From contig JAFDVK010000012.1 in assembly GCA_018269005.1 (NCBI GenBank), positions 868,001 to 932,000 on the forward strand: DNA of 64,000 bases. The letters run 5' to 3'. Below are positions 53,590 to 62,701 of this stretch, piece by piece. Each line of letters opens with the position of its first letter. Position 1 is the first letter of the stretch. Source of the stretch: Acidobacteriota bacterium (GTDB lineage Bacteria > Acidobacteriota > Blastocatellia > Pyrinomonadales > Pyrinomonadaceae). A program made the position numbers and the translations under genes. The notes beneath the pieces are model-generated. The model did not search any database and was not told where the DNA came from. It worked only from the letters and a program-made list of their open reading frames with translations.

Positions 53590-53683
53590 ACCTCGCGCGC
53601 CTCGGCTGTTATAGTATTTCCTAACCGCCGCGAACAAGTGTTTCGACGGCAGCCCAATAGAAAAGGAAGCCTCCCGCAGATAA

Positions 53684-54535
53684 ATGCTGAAGAACGACAT
53701 TCCAGAACTTTGTCTATATTTTGACCTTGAATGGGTGCCGGATGCCGAAGGTGCGCGCCGCCTTTTCGACCTGCCGCCAGAGACGACAGAGCTCGACGCG
53801 ATGCAGGCATTGTGGGAACATTCGCCGCAATACAATGCGGAGACGAATCCGCGGCCGTTCTTAAAATATATGTTCTCGAAGGTCGTCTCGATCGCGTTCC
53901 TTGCGCGCCGCGTCGTGTATCGGGATGAGGGCCGAAGCATCGAGTTTCGCCTCGGATCGTTTCCGGAACTGCCGGTCGAGATGGGCGAGGTTTCGGAGGC
54001 GGAGATCATCGAAAAGTTCCTGCACAGCGTCGGCCTTCGCAAGCCGCAGCTCGTTGGATACAATTCGGTCGAATCCGATCTGCAGGTGCTGATCCAACGC
54101 GGGATGATCAACGAGGTCGCGGCTCCGGGCTTTAATCAGCGGCCGGACAAGCCCTGGGAAGGTTACGATTACTTTGACGGCCGCAACAGCGAAGGACACC
54201 TCGACATCCTGAAGCGATTTTCTTTTGATCGCTCGATGCAGCCGAAGCTCGATGAACTCGCAAAATTTTGCGGATTTCCGGGCAAGATCGATGTACACGG
54301 CGATCAGGTCACGGACCTCTGGCTCGCGGGCGACCTGAGGTCGATCATCGAATACAATCTGACGGACGCTCTGAACACGTATCTTGTTTGGCTGCGGCTT
54401 GTGTATTTTTGCGGCAAACTCGCGGGCGAAGATTACTTCGAGGAGCTCGAAGCATTTCGAGCGTTTCTTGCGGCCGAGATCGCGAAACCCGAAAAGGCAT
54501 TCCTCCAAACTTTTGTCGATAAATGGCCTGACTGA
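53684..54535 (+). CDS. DEDDy 3'-5' exonuclease (PolB-exo-like)
   Basis: The product is 283 aa. A DNA polymerase B-type proofreading exonuclease fold is shown by exo I D14-x-E16 (YFDLEWVPD), exo II YNSVESDLQVLI and exo III IIEYNLTDALNTYLVW with the final Tyr/Asp. No polymerase domain follows. This is the stand-alone predicted exonuclease family (DNA_pol_B_exo2-like). Its stop codon TGA and the ATG of the next gene share a base (TGATG), so the two are translationally coupled. A role in repair, or together with the methyltransferase, is possible. Confidence 0.78.
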   Translation: MLKNDIPELCLYFDLEWVPDAEGARRLFDLPPETTELDAMQALWEHSPQYNAETNPRPFLKYMFSKVVSIAFLARRVVYRDEGRSIEFRLGSFPELPVEMGEVSEAEIIEKFLHSVGLRKPQLVGYNSVESDLQVLIQRGMINEVAAPGFNQRPDKPWEGYDYFDGRNSEGHLDILKRFSFDRSMQPKLDELAKFCGFPGKIDVHGDQVTDLWLAGDLRSIIEYNLTDALNTYLVWLRLVYFCGKLAGEDYFEELEAFRAFLAAEIAKPEKAFLQTFVDKWPD

Positions 54536-55356
54536 TGATCGAATTTCGAAAGATCTATAACGAAAGCTGCATTGATACGCTCGCCCGCATCGGTGAAGAG
54601 ACGATCGATATGACGATCGCGAGTCCGCCGTATGACGATCTGCGCGAATACAACGGCTATCATTTCCCGGTCGAGGATATCGCGGCAAGCCTTTTTGGCG
54701 CGACGAAGCCGGGCGGCGTCGTGATCTGGGTCGTCGGCGACAGGACGGTGAACGGCGATGAGACGCTTTCGAGCTTCAAGCATGCGTTCGCGTTCAAAGA
54801 AGCGGGATTTCGCGTGCACGACACGATGATCTACGCGAAGAATAATCCGATACCGAGCGATTGCGGCAAGCGCTATCGGCAGGCGTTCGAATATATGTTC
54901 TGCTTTTCGAAGGACACGCCGAAGACGTTCAACCCGATCACGATGCCGATCCAGCAGGGCAAGGCGTTCAAGTCATTCCGCATCACGAAGGTCGGGCGAA
55001 ACGACCTTGCGCACGATCACGTCGCACCGAAAGAGCGAAAATTGAACAACATTTTCTTCTACAATGTCGGCACATCGAGCTCAAAGGACAAGGTCGCGTT
55101 CCAGCATCCGGCGATCTTTCCCGAGAAACTCGTCGAGGACCAGATCTTGACGTGGACGAACGAAGGCGATGTTGTTTACGATTGTTTTATGGGCAGCGGA
55201 ACAACGGGCAAGGTCGCCGAGCTGCTCGGCAGGCGATGGTTCGGTTCGGAGATCTCGGCCGATTACGTCGCCCTCGCCGAAGAACGTCTTGCGGCGTATT
55301 TGGCGGAGGAAAGTGCGGCCGCTGCGACAACTAAACGCAAGGTTGCGGCGTCTTAG
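54535..55356 (+). CDS. Orphan DNA methyltransferase, SPPY type (beta class)
   Basis: The product is 273 aa. Catalytic motif IV is S30-PPYDDL; motif I comes late, DCFMGSGTTGKVAEL, so the order is IV before I (beta class: N4-cytosine or N6-adenine). No target-recognition domain is obvious beyond the region 95-205, and no restriction gene adjoins. The start overlaps the stop of the DEDDy exonuclease gene by one base. The sequence specificity is unknown. It is likely either an orphan regulatory or repair-linked methylase, or half of an unusual system. Confidence 0.82.
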   Translation: MIEFRKIYNESCIDTLARIGEETIDMTIASPPYDDLREYNGYHFPVEDIAASLFGATKPGGVVIWVVGDRTVNGDETLSSFKHAFAFKEAGFRVHDTMIYAKNNPIPSDCGKRYRQAFEYMFCFSKDTPKTFNPITMPIQQGKAFKSFRITKVGRNDLAHDHVAPKERKLNNIFFYNVGTSSSKDKVAFQHPAIFPEKLVEDQILTWTNEGDVVYDCFMGSGTTGKVAELLGRRWFGSEISADYVALAEERLAAYLAEESAAAATTKRKVAAS

Positions 55357-55385
55357 GTAAAAATAACTCTTTCTGTGGAGACGCG

Positions 55386-55934
55386 ATGTATAGAATTCTA
55401 TTGATCTGCTTGTTTGCTGCCGCAAGCGTGTTTTCTGTCGCAGCGCAGCCGCGTCCGATCGCCGCGGACACTAAGAACGTCAAGCCTGCACCACCGAGCT
55501 TTGCCGCAAAATATGAAGGCGGAATGTTCGGCTACTCGGACAAGTTCGAGGGCACGCTTTCATTCGATGACGTAAATGAACGGCTCGCGTTCAAGACCGA
55601 CAAGGGCGAGATCTTTTCCATTCCGTACGATTCGCTTCTTGTCGTCTATCCGCAATCGCAAAGCGTGAGCACGACCGCCGGTTCGGTGATAAGCGCGATT
55701 CCCGTCCCCGGTGCCGGACTTGCGGGATTCATTCGCGAGAAACGCCGTTATCTGATCCTGCAGATCGACGATCCCGACACGGATGTGCGTGCGGCGATCA
55801 ACTTCAAACTTGAGACGAAGGAACTTCTTGATTCGGTGGTCGCGACCTTGGGTGCAAAAGCGAAGCTCACGCAAAGAGGGGACGCGTTCTTTCGGCCAAA
55901 GCCAAAACCGAAGCAGACGCCGACGCCTAATTGA
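55386..55934 (+). CDS. Secreted hypothetical protein
   Basis: The product is 182 aa. A signal peptide (MYRILLICLFAAASVFSVAA) is followed by a mostly beta region with KYEGGMFGYSDKFEGTLSFD and a hydrophobic Ala/Gly/Pro segment (GSVISAIPVPGAGLAGF), and a Lys/Pro-rich tail. No family is recognised. It overlaps the end of the convergent rsmE gene by 8 bp. Confidence 0.6.
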   Translation: MYRILLICLFAAASVFSVAAQPRPIAADTKNVKPAPPSFAAKYEGGMFGYSDKFEGTLSFDDVNERLAFKTDKGEIFSIPYDSLLVVYPQSQSVSTTAGSVISAIPVPGAGLAGFIREKRRYLILQIDDPDTDVRAAINFKLETKELLDSVVATLGAKAKLTQRGDAFFRPKPKPKQTPTPN

Positions 55935-56658
55935 TGTCGCCGAAACGATGCTGCAAGATCGCCGTCAACGCGATCGCGGCGGTCTCGGCACGCAAGATCC
56001 GCCCGCCAAAAGTTGCGATATCAAAACCTGCATCACGAGCGGCCGCGATCTCCGAATCGTCCCAGCCGCCTTTTGGGCCGATCACCGAGACGAGCGTTCG
56101 CACTGGCGGATCGAAGGAAAGCTTGTCGCCGTCGCGTTCGGAAAAGAATATCCGCTGATCGAATCCGTCTGAAATCCCCTTTACAAAGGTCTTTACGTCC
56201 AACGGTTCGCCGATCAGCATCAGACGCGCACGGCCGCATTGTTTCGAAGCATCGAGAGCGATCCGCCGCCAACGCGTAAGCTTCTTGTCGAGATCCTTCA
56301 GCTTGATCTCGCAACGCATCGAGGTAAGCGGCACGAATTCGACAACGCCCAATTCGACGGCCTTCTGAACGACAAGGTCGTACTTGTCGCCGGGGATCAC
56401 GACCGAACCCTGCGTGATGGAAAGGTTCGACTCGGGAGCGGACGGCACGATCTCACGCACTTCGACGACCTCGCCGAATGACTTTGTCAGGCTTAGCAGT
56501 TTTCCCGTAAATTCGCGGCCTTCGCCATCGAAAAGATTCAGAGAATCGCCCGTCTTCAGGCGAAGGACCTCGCGTGCGTGATGAGCTTCTTCAGCGCTCA
56601 AAGCCGCAAGCCCGGCGGCCGCATCGATCGTGTCTGAATAAAAACGTCGGACAGTCAT
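55927..56658 (-). CDS. rsmE: 16S rRNA m3U1498 methyltransferase
   Basis: The product is 243 aa from the ATG at 56658. MTVRRFYSD opens the PUA-like domain, with AHHAREVLRLKTGDSLNLFD. The SPOUT knot is shown by VSVIGPKGGWDDSEIAAARD and FGGRILRAETAAIALTAIL. It methylates U1498 of 16S rRNA. The start overlaps the 3' end of the upstream hypothetical gene by 4 nt (ATGA). Confidence 0.92.
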   Translation of the reverse strand: MTVRRFYSDTIDAAAGLAALSAEEAHHAREVLRLKTGDSLNLFDGEGREFTGKLLSLTKSFGEVVEVREIVPSAPESNLSITQGSVVIPGDKYDLVVQKAVELGVVEFVPLTSMRCEIKLKDLDKKLTRWRRIALDASKQCGRARLMLIGEPLDVKTFVKGISDGFDQRIFFSERDGDKLSFDPPVRTLVSVIGPKGGWDDSEIAAARDAGFDIATFGGRILRAETAAIALTAILQHRFGDIN

Positions 56659-57221
56659 TCTTCTATTGAACCAAATTTTCCCTTGAAATCGGGTGAATTT
56701 TGCCGGAGATCGACCCACGCAAAAAAGATCTCGGGCGTCCTGAGCCAGTGCGAAAGCCATTCGTCGATCTCGCCCGCCCGAAGACGAACATCAGCGGGCG
56801 TACGTTGATCGGACACCTGTGCCTGCAGTTCGCTCCTGAGACCGAGCACGGCTTGCTTCAGATCGTTCAATGAACGCTTGTTATTCTCCGCGGCGATCTT
56901 CTTCCGCAGATTGTCGAGCCGCCTGATCGACGCAAGAGCGGCCGGGATCGACGAAAGGTCAGAGGCATTGCGCAGAGCGATATCGAACGCGGTCTCTCCC
57001 GCACGTTCGAGGTAAAGCTGCATTATCTCCGAATGCCGAAGATGAGCACCTTCATCGGAAAGGAAACGTGCAAGCGCCATCGGCGGATCGAGAGCACTCT
57101 CACCAAAGACGGATTCCACAGCGACCTCGATCGCCTCGATCTCGGCACGGCCGACACTTTCGCAATCGAGCTTTTCCCAAACCTCTATGACCAGATCGTC
57201 CTTTGTTCGTGATTCCCACAT
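56655..57221 (-). CDS. Conserved-context hypothetical protein in hldE-rsmE operon
   Basis: The product is 188 aa from the ATG at 57221; a TTG one codon earlier is possible. It is mainly alpha-helical with heptad-like leucines in RRLDNLRKKIAAENNKRSLN. No family is recognised. It is tightly coupled: its ATG overlaps the hldE2 stop (TGATG), and its stop overlaps the rsmE start (ATGA). The placement suggests an RNA- or envelope-linked accessory role, without direct evidence. Confidence 0.65.
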   Translation of the reverse strand: MWESRTKDDLVIEVWEKLDCESVGRAEIEAIEVAVESVFGESALDPPMALARFLSDEGAHLRHSEIMQLYLERAGETAFDIALRNASDLSSIPAALASIRRLDNLRKKIAAENNKRSLNDLKQAVLGLRSELQAQVSDQRTPADVRLRAGEIDEWLSHWLRTPEIFFAWVDLRQNSPDFKGKFGSIEE

Positions 57222-57700
57222 CAATCCCGTGTACGCGAAAAAAGCTCGGTCGATGAATGGTCTTTCGGGTCGCCGACGATCGCAACGCGTCCGCCGACCT
57301 CACGGACGATCTCGCGTTCCGGCACGTTGTCTTCCGTGTAGTCAGTTCCCTTTGCGTGCACGTTCGGCTTGATGTCACGTATCAACTCGGTAACGGTCGG
57401 CTCCGGAAAGATCGTTACGAGGTCAACGAAGCGAAGGGCTGCGATGACCTCGGCGCGTTCGGTCTCATTGACGGCGGGACGGCCTTCGCCTTTTAATTTT
57501 CGAGCCTGCTCATCGGAATTGACACCGACGACAAGGCAGTCGCCAAGTGCTTTTGCCGCCGCAAGATAGCGGATATGCCCGACGTGAAGAAGGTCAAAAC
57601 AGCCGTTTGCAAGCACGATGCTCTCGCCGGAACGACGCCGTTTTTCAATCTCGGCGATCAGTTCGTCGCGGTCAAGGATGGGTGAAGTATTTTGGGACAT
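57221..57700 (-). CDS. hldE2: D-glycero-beta-D-manno-heptose 1-phosphate adenylyltransferase
   Basis: The product is 159 aa from the ATG at 57700. The cytidylyltransferase-fold signature is [18 protein letters not shown] with HxGH, followed by [15 protein letters not shown] and [15 protein letters not shown]. It activates heptose-1-phosphate to ADP-heptose for LPS. It is separate from the kinase, whereas in E. coli both are one HldE protein; the kinase gene ends only 7 bp upstream. Confidence 0.9.
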   Translation of the reverse strand: MSQNTSPILDRDELIAEIEKRRRSGESIVLANGCFDLLHVGHIRYLAAAKALGDCLVVGVNSDEQARKLKGEGRPAVNETERAEVIAALRFVDLVTIFPEPTVTELIRDIKPNVHAKGTDYTEDNVPEREIVREVGGRVAIVGDPKDHSSTELFSRTRD

Positions 57701-57707
57701 TTTCGGC

Positions 57708-58703
57708 CTAGACGGGGATGGCTCGCGGCCGTTCCGCGGCGATCGAGGCGGCAAGCTCTTCGGCCGTGACGACAGCCGTACCGCGTTTCATTACGACTAG
57801 GCCGCCGGCATGATTCGCAAGCTGAGCCGCATCGGCCTCGTCAAATCCGCATGCAAGCCCGAGCGAGTACGCCGCCGTCACGGTGTCGCCGGCGCCGGTC
57901 ACATCGACGGCATCGAGCGACCCGACCGCCGGGATCTCAACTGCAGGTTGGCCGGGACGTACCATGAGCATCCCGTTGTTTCCGCGCGTTACAAGAAGAG
58001 AGCGGAATTCGAGCCGGCGGCAGAGGCCTTCGAGCTGCGGGACCGATTCGCCATCTTCGACTAGTTGATCGACCTCGTCCTGGTTCGGCGTTGCGGACGT
58101 CGCACCGGCAAATTCCGCAAGGCGAAAGCGCGAATCGACCACGAGCGGAATTCCACGATCCAGCGTTGCGTGTTTCACGGCCGCGAAGAGTTCCGGCGTC
58201 GCTGTGCCGTAATTGTAGTCGGAGATCACGACGGCATCGGCGATCCGACACGCCTCGGCCGCCATTTCAATAAGACGTTCGGCGAATGGTGAACCAAGTG
58301 CTTTTTCAGGCTCGTAATCGATCCTGATGACCTGCTGATGGATCGCGTGCTGATGGCCCGCGAGCACGCGGACCTTCGTCGGGGTCTTCCAGCCGGGAAC
58401 TCTTTGGATCAAGTCGGTCGAAACCCTAGCCTTGTCCAACGCACCGCGGAGAGCATCGCCATTTGCATCCTCGCCGATGACACCGACCGTAAGCACCTTC
58501 GCTCCTAGGGCAGCGATATTCGCGGCGGTGTTTGCGGCGGCACCGGGAAGCGTGCTGGTTTCGTTGTGACGAAGGATGAAAACAGGAGCTTCGCGGGAAA
58601 CGCGAGCGATCGAACCCGATAAATACTGGTCGGCAACGAGGTCGCCGATGACCGCGATCTTCTTTGCTGAAAAGTCTTTTAGGAGAATGTCTGTCGGTCG
58701 CAT
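57708..58703 (-). CDS. hldE1: D-glycero-beta-D-manno-heptose-7-phosphate kinase
   Basis: The product is 331 aa, PfkB/ribokinase fold. [27 protein letters not shown] is close to the RfaE N-terminal substrate loop (only the core EAPVFI...PGAAANTA is quoted as diagnostic), and [20 protein letters not shown] carries the GAGDT anion hole with the catalytic Asp. It phosphorylates heptose-7-phosphate. With hldE2 and the GT9 heptosyltransferase at 15.8 kb it supplies LPS core heptose; gmhA, gmhB and hldD are not in the window. Confidence 0.9.
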   Translation of the reverse strand: MRPTDILLKDFSAKKIAVIGDLVADQYLSGSIARVSREAPVFILRHNETSTLPGAAANTAANIAALGAKVLTVGVIGEDANGDALRGALDKARVSTDLIQRVPGWKTPTKVRVLAGHQHAIHQQVIRIDYEPEKALGSPFAERLIEMAAEACRIADAVVISDYNYGTATPELFAAVKHATLDRGIPLVVDSRFRLAEFAGATSATPNQDEVDQLVEDGESVPQLEGLCRRLEFRSLLVTRGNNGMLMVRPGQPAVEIPAVGSLDAVDVTGAGDTVTAAYSLGLACGFDEADAAQLANHAGGLVVMKRGTAVVTAEELAASIAAERPRAIPV

Positions 58704-58758
58704 CGCTGAACCCTCGCGTCGGTGGCTAAGATTATTGCAAATCGCCTTGTGAAAAGGA

Positions 58759-58793
58759 AAAGCGGCCGACGCAACAAAGTCCGCCGACCGCTT
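58759..58793 (-). terminator. Hairpin terminator after the FG-GAP gene
   Basis: On the minus strand AAGCGGTCGGCG pairs with CGTCGGCCGCTT through two G-T wobbles, with a 10-nt loop, then TTCC. It lies just past the FG-GAP gene stop. The T run is weak. Confidence 0.5.
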
Positions 58794-58815
58794 GATCCTG
58801 AATTCAACAGCCCGA

Positions 58816-59787
58816 TCAGTGAGTGTCGTAGCTCGCGGCCGGGAAGTCGTTAGAGATACCCCAAGTTCTCGTCAAGAGCGAAAGGCCGCTACCCGACTGA
58901 AGGGCAAAGAACTGGCCGTTCGAATCACGCCACACACCGACGTCGGTCTTGCCGTCGCCGTCATAATCGCCCTGAGCGATAAGGTCGGTGCCGGTAAGGC
59001 CGAACTGATAGGCGAGCAGGTTGCCGTCGGTGCTCTTCTGGATGTACCAGGTGAGCGGATCGGTCGGAGTAGAACCTTCGCGAACAACTGCGAAGTCGGT
59101 CTTGCCGTCGCCGTCATAGTCGCCGGGAACGACGAGGTCGTTCGAAAGGCCGAAGAAGTTCACGAGAAGGCCGCCGTCGCCGGATTTGAGAACGTAATAG
59201 GTCGATTGAGCACTTGGGGTCGCTCCAGGACGCTGAACGGCGAGGTCAAACTTGCCGTCACCGTCGTAATCACCCGGTGCAACGTAATCGGTCGATAGGC
59301 CGAACTGTCCGGCACTAAAGCCTGAATCAGTACTTCGCAGGATGTACCAGATCATTGCACCATTCGTGCGGCGAACGACCGCGAGATCTGCTTTATTGTC
59401 GCCGTCGTAGTCGCGCGCGACAGGTTCGTCACCCGAAATTCCGAACTGAACCGCGGTGAACGTGCCGTCGCTGCTGTTGAAGCGGTACCAGACGCCGGTC
59501 GTGTCGCGCCAAACGGAGATATCCGCCTTGCCGTCGCCATCGAAGTCGCCGGGCTCAACAAAATCCTCGTTTGCGAGGCCGAAGTTCTGATAGGTCTCGC
59601 CGCCGCCCGTCTTGCTGATGTACCACGTGTTGTTGCTGGGGCGAACAACGGTAAAATCCACTTTTCCGTCGCCGTCGAAATCCAGGGCCTTACGAAGCGA
59701 AGCCTGTGAAAAGGCCGCCGCGGAAAGCAGGACACTTACAGCTGTTATCACCGCACCTTTGCGGGCAAATGAGAAGAATTTTGTCAT
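58816..59787 (-). CDS. Secreted FG-GAP/VCBS repeat protein
   Basis: The product is 323 aa from the ATG at 59787 (AAGGA 9 nt upstream); a TTG three codons earlier is the alternative. A signal peptide is followed by six FG-GAP repeats of about 48 residues, each carrying a calcium-loop core: FDGDGKVDFTVVR, FDGDGKADISVWR, YDGDNKADLAVVR, YDGDGKFDLAVQR, YDGDGKTDFAVVR and YDGDGKTDVGVWR. A seven-bladed integrin-like propeller is possible with the ends. It is secreted or surface-located; its function is unknown. Confidence 0.82.
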   Translation of the reverse strand: MTKFFSFARKGAVITAVSVLLSAAAFSQASLRKALDFDGDGKVDFTVVRPSNNTWYISKTGGGETYQNFGLANEDFVEPGDFDGDGKADISVWRDTTGVWYRFNSSDGTFTAVQFGISGDEPVARDYDGDNKADLAVVRRTNGAMIWYILRSTDSGFSAGQFGLSTDYVAPGDYDGDGKFDLAVQRPGATPSAQSTYYVLKSGDGGLLVNFFGLSNDLVVPGDYDGDGKTDFAVVREGSTPTDPLTWYIQKSTDGNLLAYQFGLTGTDLIAQGDYDGDGKTDVGVWRDSNGQFFALQSGSGLSLLTRTWGISNDFPAASYDTH

Positions 59788-59997
59788 TTTATTCAATCCT
59801 TACTGACAGAACTTGGAGAATTCGAGACCAGAGTTTGCGGACACAAATTCAAGGAACTTCAAATATACTATGTTTCGCGCCCTTTTTTCAAGATAAATAG
59901 CCCTAAAATCCCGGCCGTCGGCGAATCCATTAACGCCTTTATTTATATAAGCTTCCGGCTCTTTGGATGTATGATGCCCGACAAAAGTTTGAATTTT

Positions 59998-60017
59998 CGG
60001 CGAACAAAATTTCGCCG
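59998..60017 (-). terminator. Hairpin terminator after the subtilase gene
   Basis: The stem CGGCGAA / TTCGCCG has a 6-nt loop, followed on the minus strand by AAAATTC. It lies just past the subtilase stop. There is no U-run, so it is only a weak candidate. Confidence 0.35.
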
Positions 60018-60018
60018 A

Positions 60019-61593
60019 TCAATTTCTCCTTTGGGTTATCGTCAGCGTTTGGTCACCGAAAGTAACGGTCCCCGTGCGTGAAATGGTCGGGTTTACGGGC
60101 ACGCGGATCGTTACGGTCGTTGGGCCGCTCGCGACCTTGCTCGTCAATATCTTGATCCAATTAACATTCGGTCTGATCGCAAAATCACAATTTGCGGCGG
60201 CGTTGATCGTTACATCAAAGACCTTTCCCTTGGTCGGCACGCGGATCTCGGTGATCGACGGCGTAAATGTGCAGACGGTCGGATTCTGCAGGGCGTGAAA
60301 GACGTTGAGCCGGCCGCTCGTCTTAACATAGCTTGCCCAGGCCGGCAGAACATCTACCGTGTTCAGGATCGTTGCCTTTAGTGATGCGGCTGAAAGTTCA
60401 GGATGATAGGCCGCGAGAAGAGCAACTGCACCCGTCACGTGCGGTGTCGCCATCGAGGTTCCGCTCATTGTCGTGGTTGCTGTGTTCGAAGAGTTGTAGG
60501 TGCTCAAAATGACGCTCCCCGGAGCTGCTAGATCGATGCTCGTCGTGCCCCAATTCGAGAATCCGGATTTTGCATCGCTTGATGTTGATGAAGCGACGCC
60601 AATGATGCTCGGGCTTGTGTATCGAACCGGATAGCCCGGGCTTGGGTTGCCGCCGGCAGGGAACGAATCGACATTCTGGCTGTCGTTTCCGGCCGCGTAA
60701 ACATTCACGATTCCGGCGTCGCCCATTGCGTCGATACCGTCCTTGGTCGCCTGATCGTAGCCGCAAGCTTCGCCGCAATCGCCGTAGGAATTATTCGTCG
60801 CACGGATGTTCACACCGCGCAGCTTCATCATCCGAATGTATGCGTACGCGTTTACAAGCATCGACGATGTGGAATCGGTCCCATTGGGGCTGTAGATCTT
60901 GATCGGCATTATCTTCACCGACCAGTTAACGCCCGTAACGTTCAGAAGGTTGTTGCCGACAGCGCCGATCGTGCCGGCGGTGTGCGTGCCGTGGCCGCCT
61001 GCATCGTCGATCGGGTTCGAATCGTTGTAGAAGAAATCCCACCCGTAAACGTCGTCGATAAATCCGTTGCCGTCGTCATCAACGCCGTTCGCCGCGATCT
61101 CGCCCGGATTTACCCAGGCGTTCGCCGCAAGATCCTGATGTGTGTATCGAAGGCCTGTGTCGATGTCCGCGACCACAACGCTCGGGCTTCCGGTCGAGAG
61201 ATCCCACGCCGCCGGAGCCGAGATCTTGCCGAGGCCGTACATTCCGCTCGAAACATATTGCGGGTCGTTCGGGGTTGCGAGCAGGTGATAATAGAAGTTC
61301 GGCTGGACGGCTTCAACACCCTGAAGACGCGGGAATTCCGCGAGGGCCTGCTCGACGGTCTGGCCGGGACGAAGCCGTACCCTTTCCCATCGTGCGTCGC
61401 CGAGTGTCTCGATCTTCTCCACACCTGCGGCTCGGTAAGCGGCACGCGCCGTTGCCGGATCCGCACCGTCCTGAAACTTAACGAGCACTTCGTTCTCGAC
61501 CCAACGCCGTGAGTTTTGTGCGTTCGCAGAAACGAACAGGAGAGCGATAAACGCGAAGGCAGCGGCCGCGGCAACTCTATTTCGGATGGTCAT
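60019..61593 (-). CDS. Secreted subtilisin-like serine protease (S8)
   Basis: The product is 524 aa. Signal peptide (about 1-26), then a fervidolysin-like propeptide (WVENEVLVKFQDGADPATAR). The peptidase domain has the triad D145 (ADIDTGLRYTHQDL), H201 (GGHGTHTAGTIG) and Ser in SGTSMATPHVTGAV (about 386). A C-terminal all-beta domain (about 440-524) resembles a BACON/Fn3-like module (NCDFAIRPNVNWIKI). It is probably exported to digest protein outside the cell. Confidence 0.9.
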   Translation of the reverse strand: MTIRNRVAAAAAFAFIALLFVSANAQNSRRWVENEVLVKFQDGADPATARAAYRAAGVEKIETLGDARWERVRLRPGQTVEQALAEFPRLQGVEAVQPNFYYHLLATPNDPQYVSSGMYGLGKISAPAAWDLSTGSPSVVVADIDTGLRYTHQDLAANAWVNPGEIAANGVDDDGNGFIDDVYGWDFFYNDSNPIDDAGGHGTHTAGTIGAVGNNLLNVTGVNWSVKIMPIKIYSPNGTDSTSSMLVNAYAYIRMMKLRGVNIRATNNSYGDCGEACGYDQATKDGIDAMGDAGIVNVYAAGNDSQNVDSFPAGGNPSPGYPVRYTSPSIIGVASSTSSDAKSGFSNWGTTSIDLAAPGSVILSTYNSSNTATTTMSGTSMATPHVTGAVALLAAYHPELSAASLKATILNTVDVLPAWASYVKTSGRLNVFHALQNPTVCTFTPSITEIRVPTKGKVFDVTINAAANCDFAIRPNVNWIKILTSKVASGPTTVTIRVPVNPTISRTGTVTFGDQTLTITQRRN

Positions 61594-61667
61594 ATAACGG
61601 ATCTCGGAGGCCGGCGAGGGCGAAAAATACTACGTCTTATCTCAAAAACGAACCAAGGGAAGGTAGA

Positions 61668-61744
61668 TGGGGCGGCTAGAGGGATTCGAACCCTCGACAT
61701 CCTGAACCACAATCAGGCGCTCTAACCACTGAACTATAGCCGCC
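61668..61744 (-). tRNA. tRNA-His (GTG), CCA encoded
   Basis: On the minus strand the 5' arm GGCGGCTA pairs over 8 bp with TAGCCGCC, including the G(-1)-C73 pair characteristic of tRNA-His. The anticodon loop is TTGTGGT with anticodon GTG between CCTGA and TCAGG, and the T arm is GAGGGTTCGAATCCCTC. CCA follows directly at 61670-61668. Confidence 0.95.
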
Positions 61745-61793
61745 ATGCACGTTTCCCGCTCTTCTAACACAGGAAACAATATCGTCGATCTCG

Positions 61794-61867
61794 CGCCCCC
61801 GGCAGGACTTGAACCTGCGGCCCACAGCTTAGAAGGCTGTTGCTCTATCCAGCTGAGCTACGGGAGC
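61794..61867 (-). tRNA. tRNA-Arg (TCT), CCA not encoded
   Basis: On the minus strand the acceptor GCTCCCG pairs with CGGGGGC, the D arm is AGCTCAGCTGGATAGAGC, the anticodon stem/loop is ACAGC-CTTCTAA-GCTGT (anticodon TCT), and the T arm is GCAGGTTCAAGTCCTGC. After the discriminator G the next bases are CGA, so CCA must be added after transcription. Confidence 0.95.
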
Positions 61868-61932
61868 ATAAAAGAGCAATCTGAGATTTTACCCCGTGAA
61901 CGAGTAGAGGTCAACTTAATTTGTCACCTTCA

Positions 61933-62616
61933 TCAAACGGCGGTCGAGCTTTGAGAGAGTTTGCGGACCTGATCGGCCATCAGTTCGAATACGTCTTTTA
62001 GTTCGAGTTCGCTTGTGTCGATGACGGTGGCGTTTTGCGGGATCGTTAGGGGCGAATCGGCGCGTGAAACGTCGCGTTCATCGCGCTTGTTGATCTCGGC
62101 GAGAGTCGCTTCGTAGGAAGTTGAGCGGCCTTTTGCCTGGTCTTCGGCGAAGCGTCGGCGGGCACGCGCTTCGGGCTTTGCCGTGAGGAAGAATTTTATG
62201 TCGGCATTCGGGAAAACGACGCTGCCGATATCGCGGCCTTCGAGAACGCAGCCATTCTCGGCAGATTCGCCTATCGCACGTTGATGGTCGACCATGATCT
62301 TTCGAACGTCCGAGATCGTCGAGACGACCGAGGCGGCGGTTGCGACATCCGGCGTGCGAATTTCCGCCGAAACGTCCTCGCCGTCAAGCAGAACACGCAT
62401 CGAATCGGGCTCGCCGACAAGCTCGATCTTCGCGTTTTCGGCGATTTCGGCGACTTTTTCGCGGTCCTCGAGCGAAACGCCTGCTTTTGTCACAGCAAGA
62501 GCAGCGGCGCGGTACATCGCACCCGTGTCGAGATAAAGAAGTCCGAACTCCTTTGCGAGCATTTTCCCGAGCGTCGATTTTCCGGCCCCACTCGGCCCGT
62601 CGATTGCGATGATCAT
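61933..62616 (-). CDS. cmk: Cytidylate kinase
   Basis: The product is 227 aa. IAIDGPSGAGKSTLGKMLAK is the P-loop, and LYLDTGAMYRAAALAV the CMP-binding segment; EGRDIGSVVFPNADIKFFLT and RDERDVSRADSPL are further family hallmarks. It phosphorylates CMP and dCMP. It is the third gene of an apparent rpiB-ltaE-cmk transcript; a 30-bp inverted repeat separates it from ltaE. Confidence 0.95.
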   Translation of the reverse strand: MIIAIDGPSGAGKSTLGKMLAKEFGLLYLDTGAMYRAAALAVTKAGVSLEDREKVAEIAENAKIELVGEPDSMRVLLDGEDVSAEIRTPDVATAASVVSTISDVRKIMVDHQRAIGESAENGCVLEGRDIGSVVFPNADIKFFLTAKPEARARRRFAEDQAKGRSTSYEATLAEINKRDERDVSRADSPLTIPQNATVIDTSELELKDVFELMADQVRKLSQSSTAV

Positions 62617-62631
62617 ACGAACTGTCCCATT

Positions 62632-62701
62632 GTCAGTACCGTCTGCGTGAGCAGGCGGGTTTCGGATGTCGAACCCGTCTGCTCACGCAGACGGTACTGA
62701 C
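62632..62701. repeat. 30-bp perfect-type inverted repeat overlapping ltaE 3' end
   Basis: Left arm 62632-62661 begins GTCAGTACCGTCTGCGTGAG; the right arm 62672-62701 is its reverse complement with a single G-T mismatch, and the loop is 10 nt. It belongs to the GTCAG-ACCGCCTGCG family near 576 and 41817. Five sense codons and the stop of ltaE lie in the right arm. It may end transcription or stabilise the mRNA before cmk. Confidence 0.85.
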
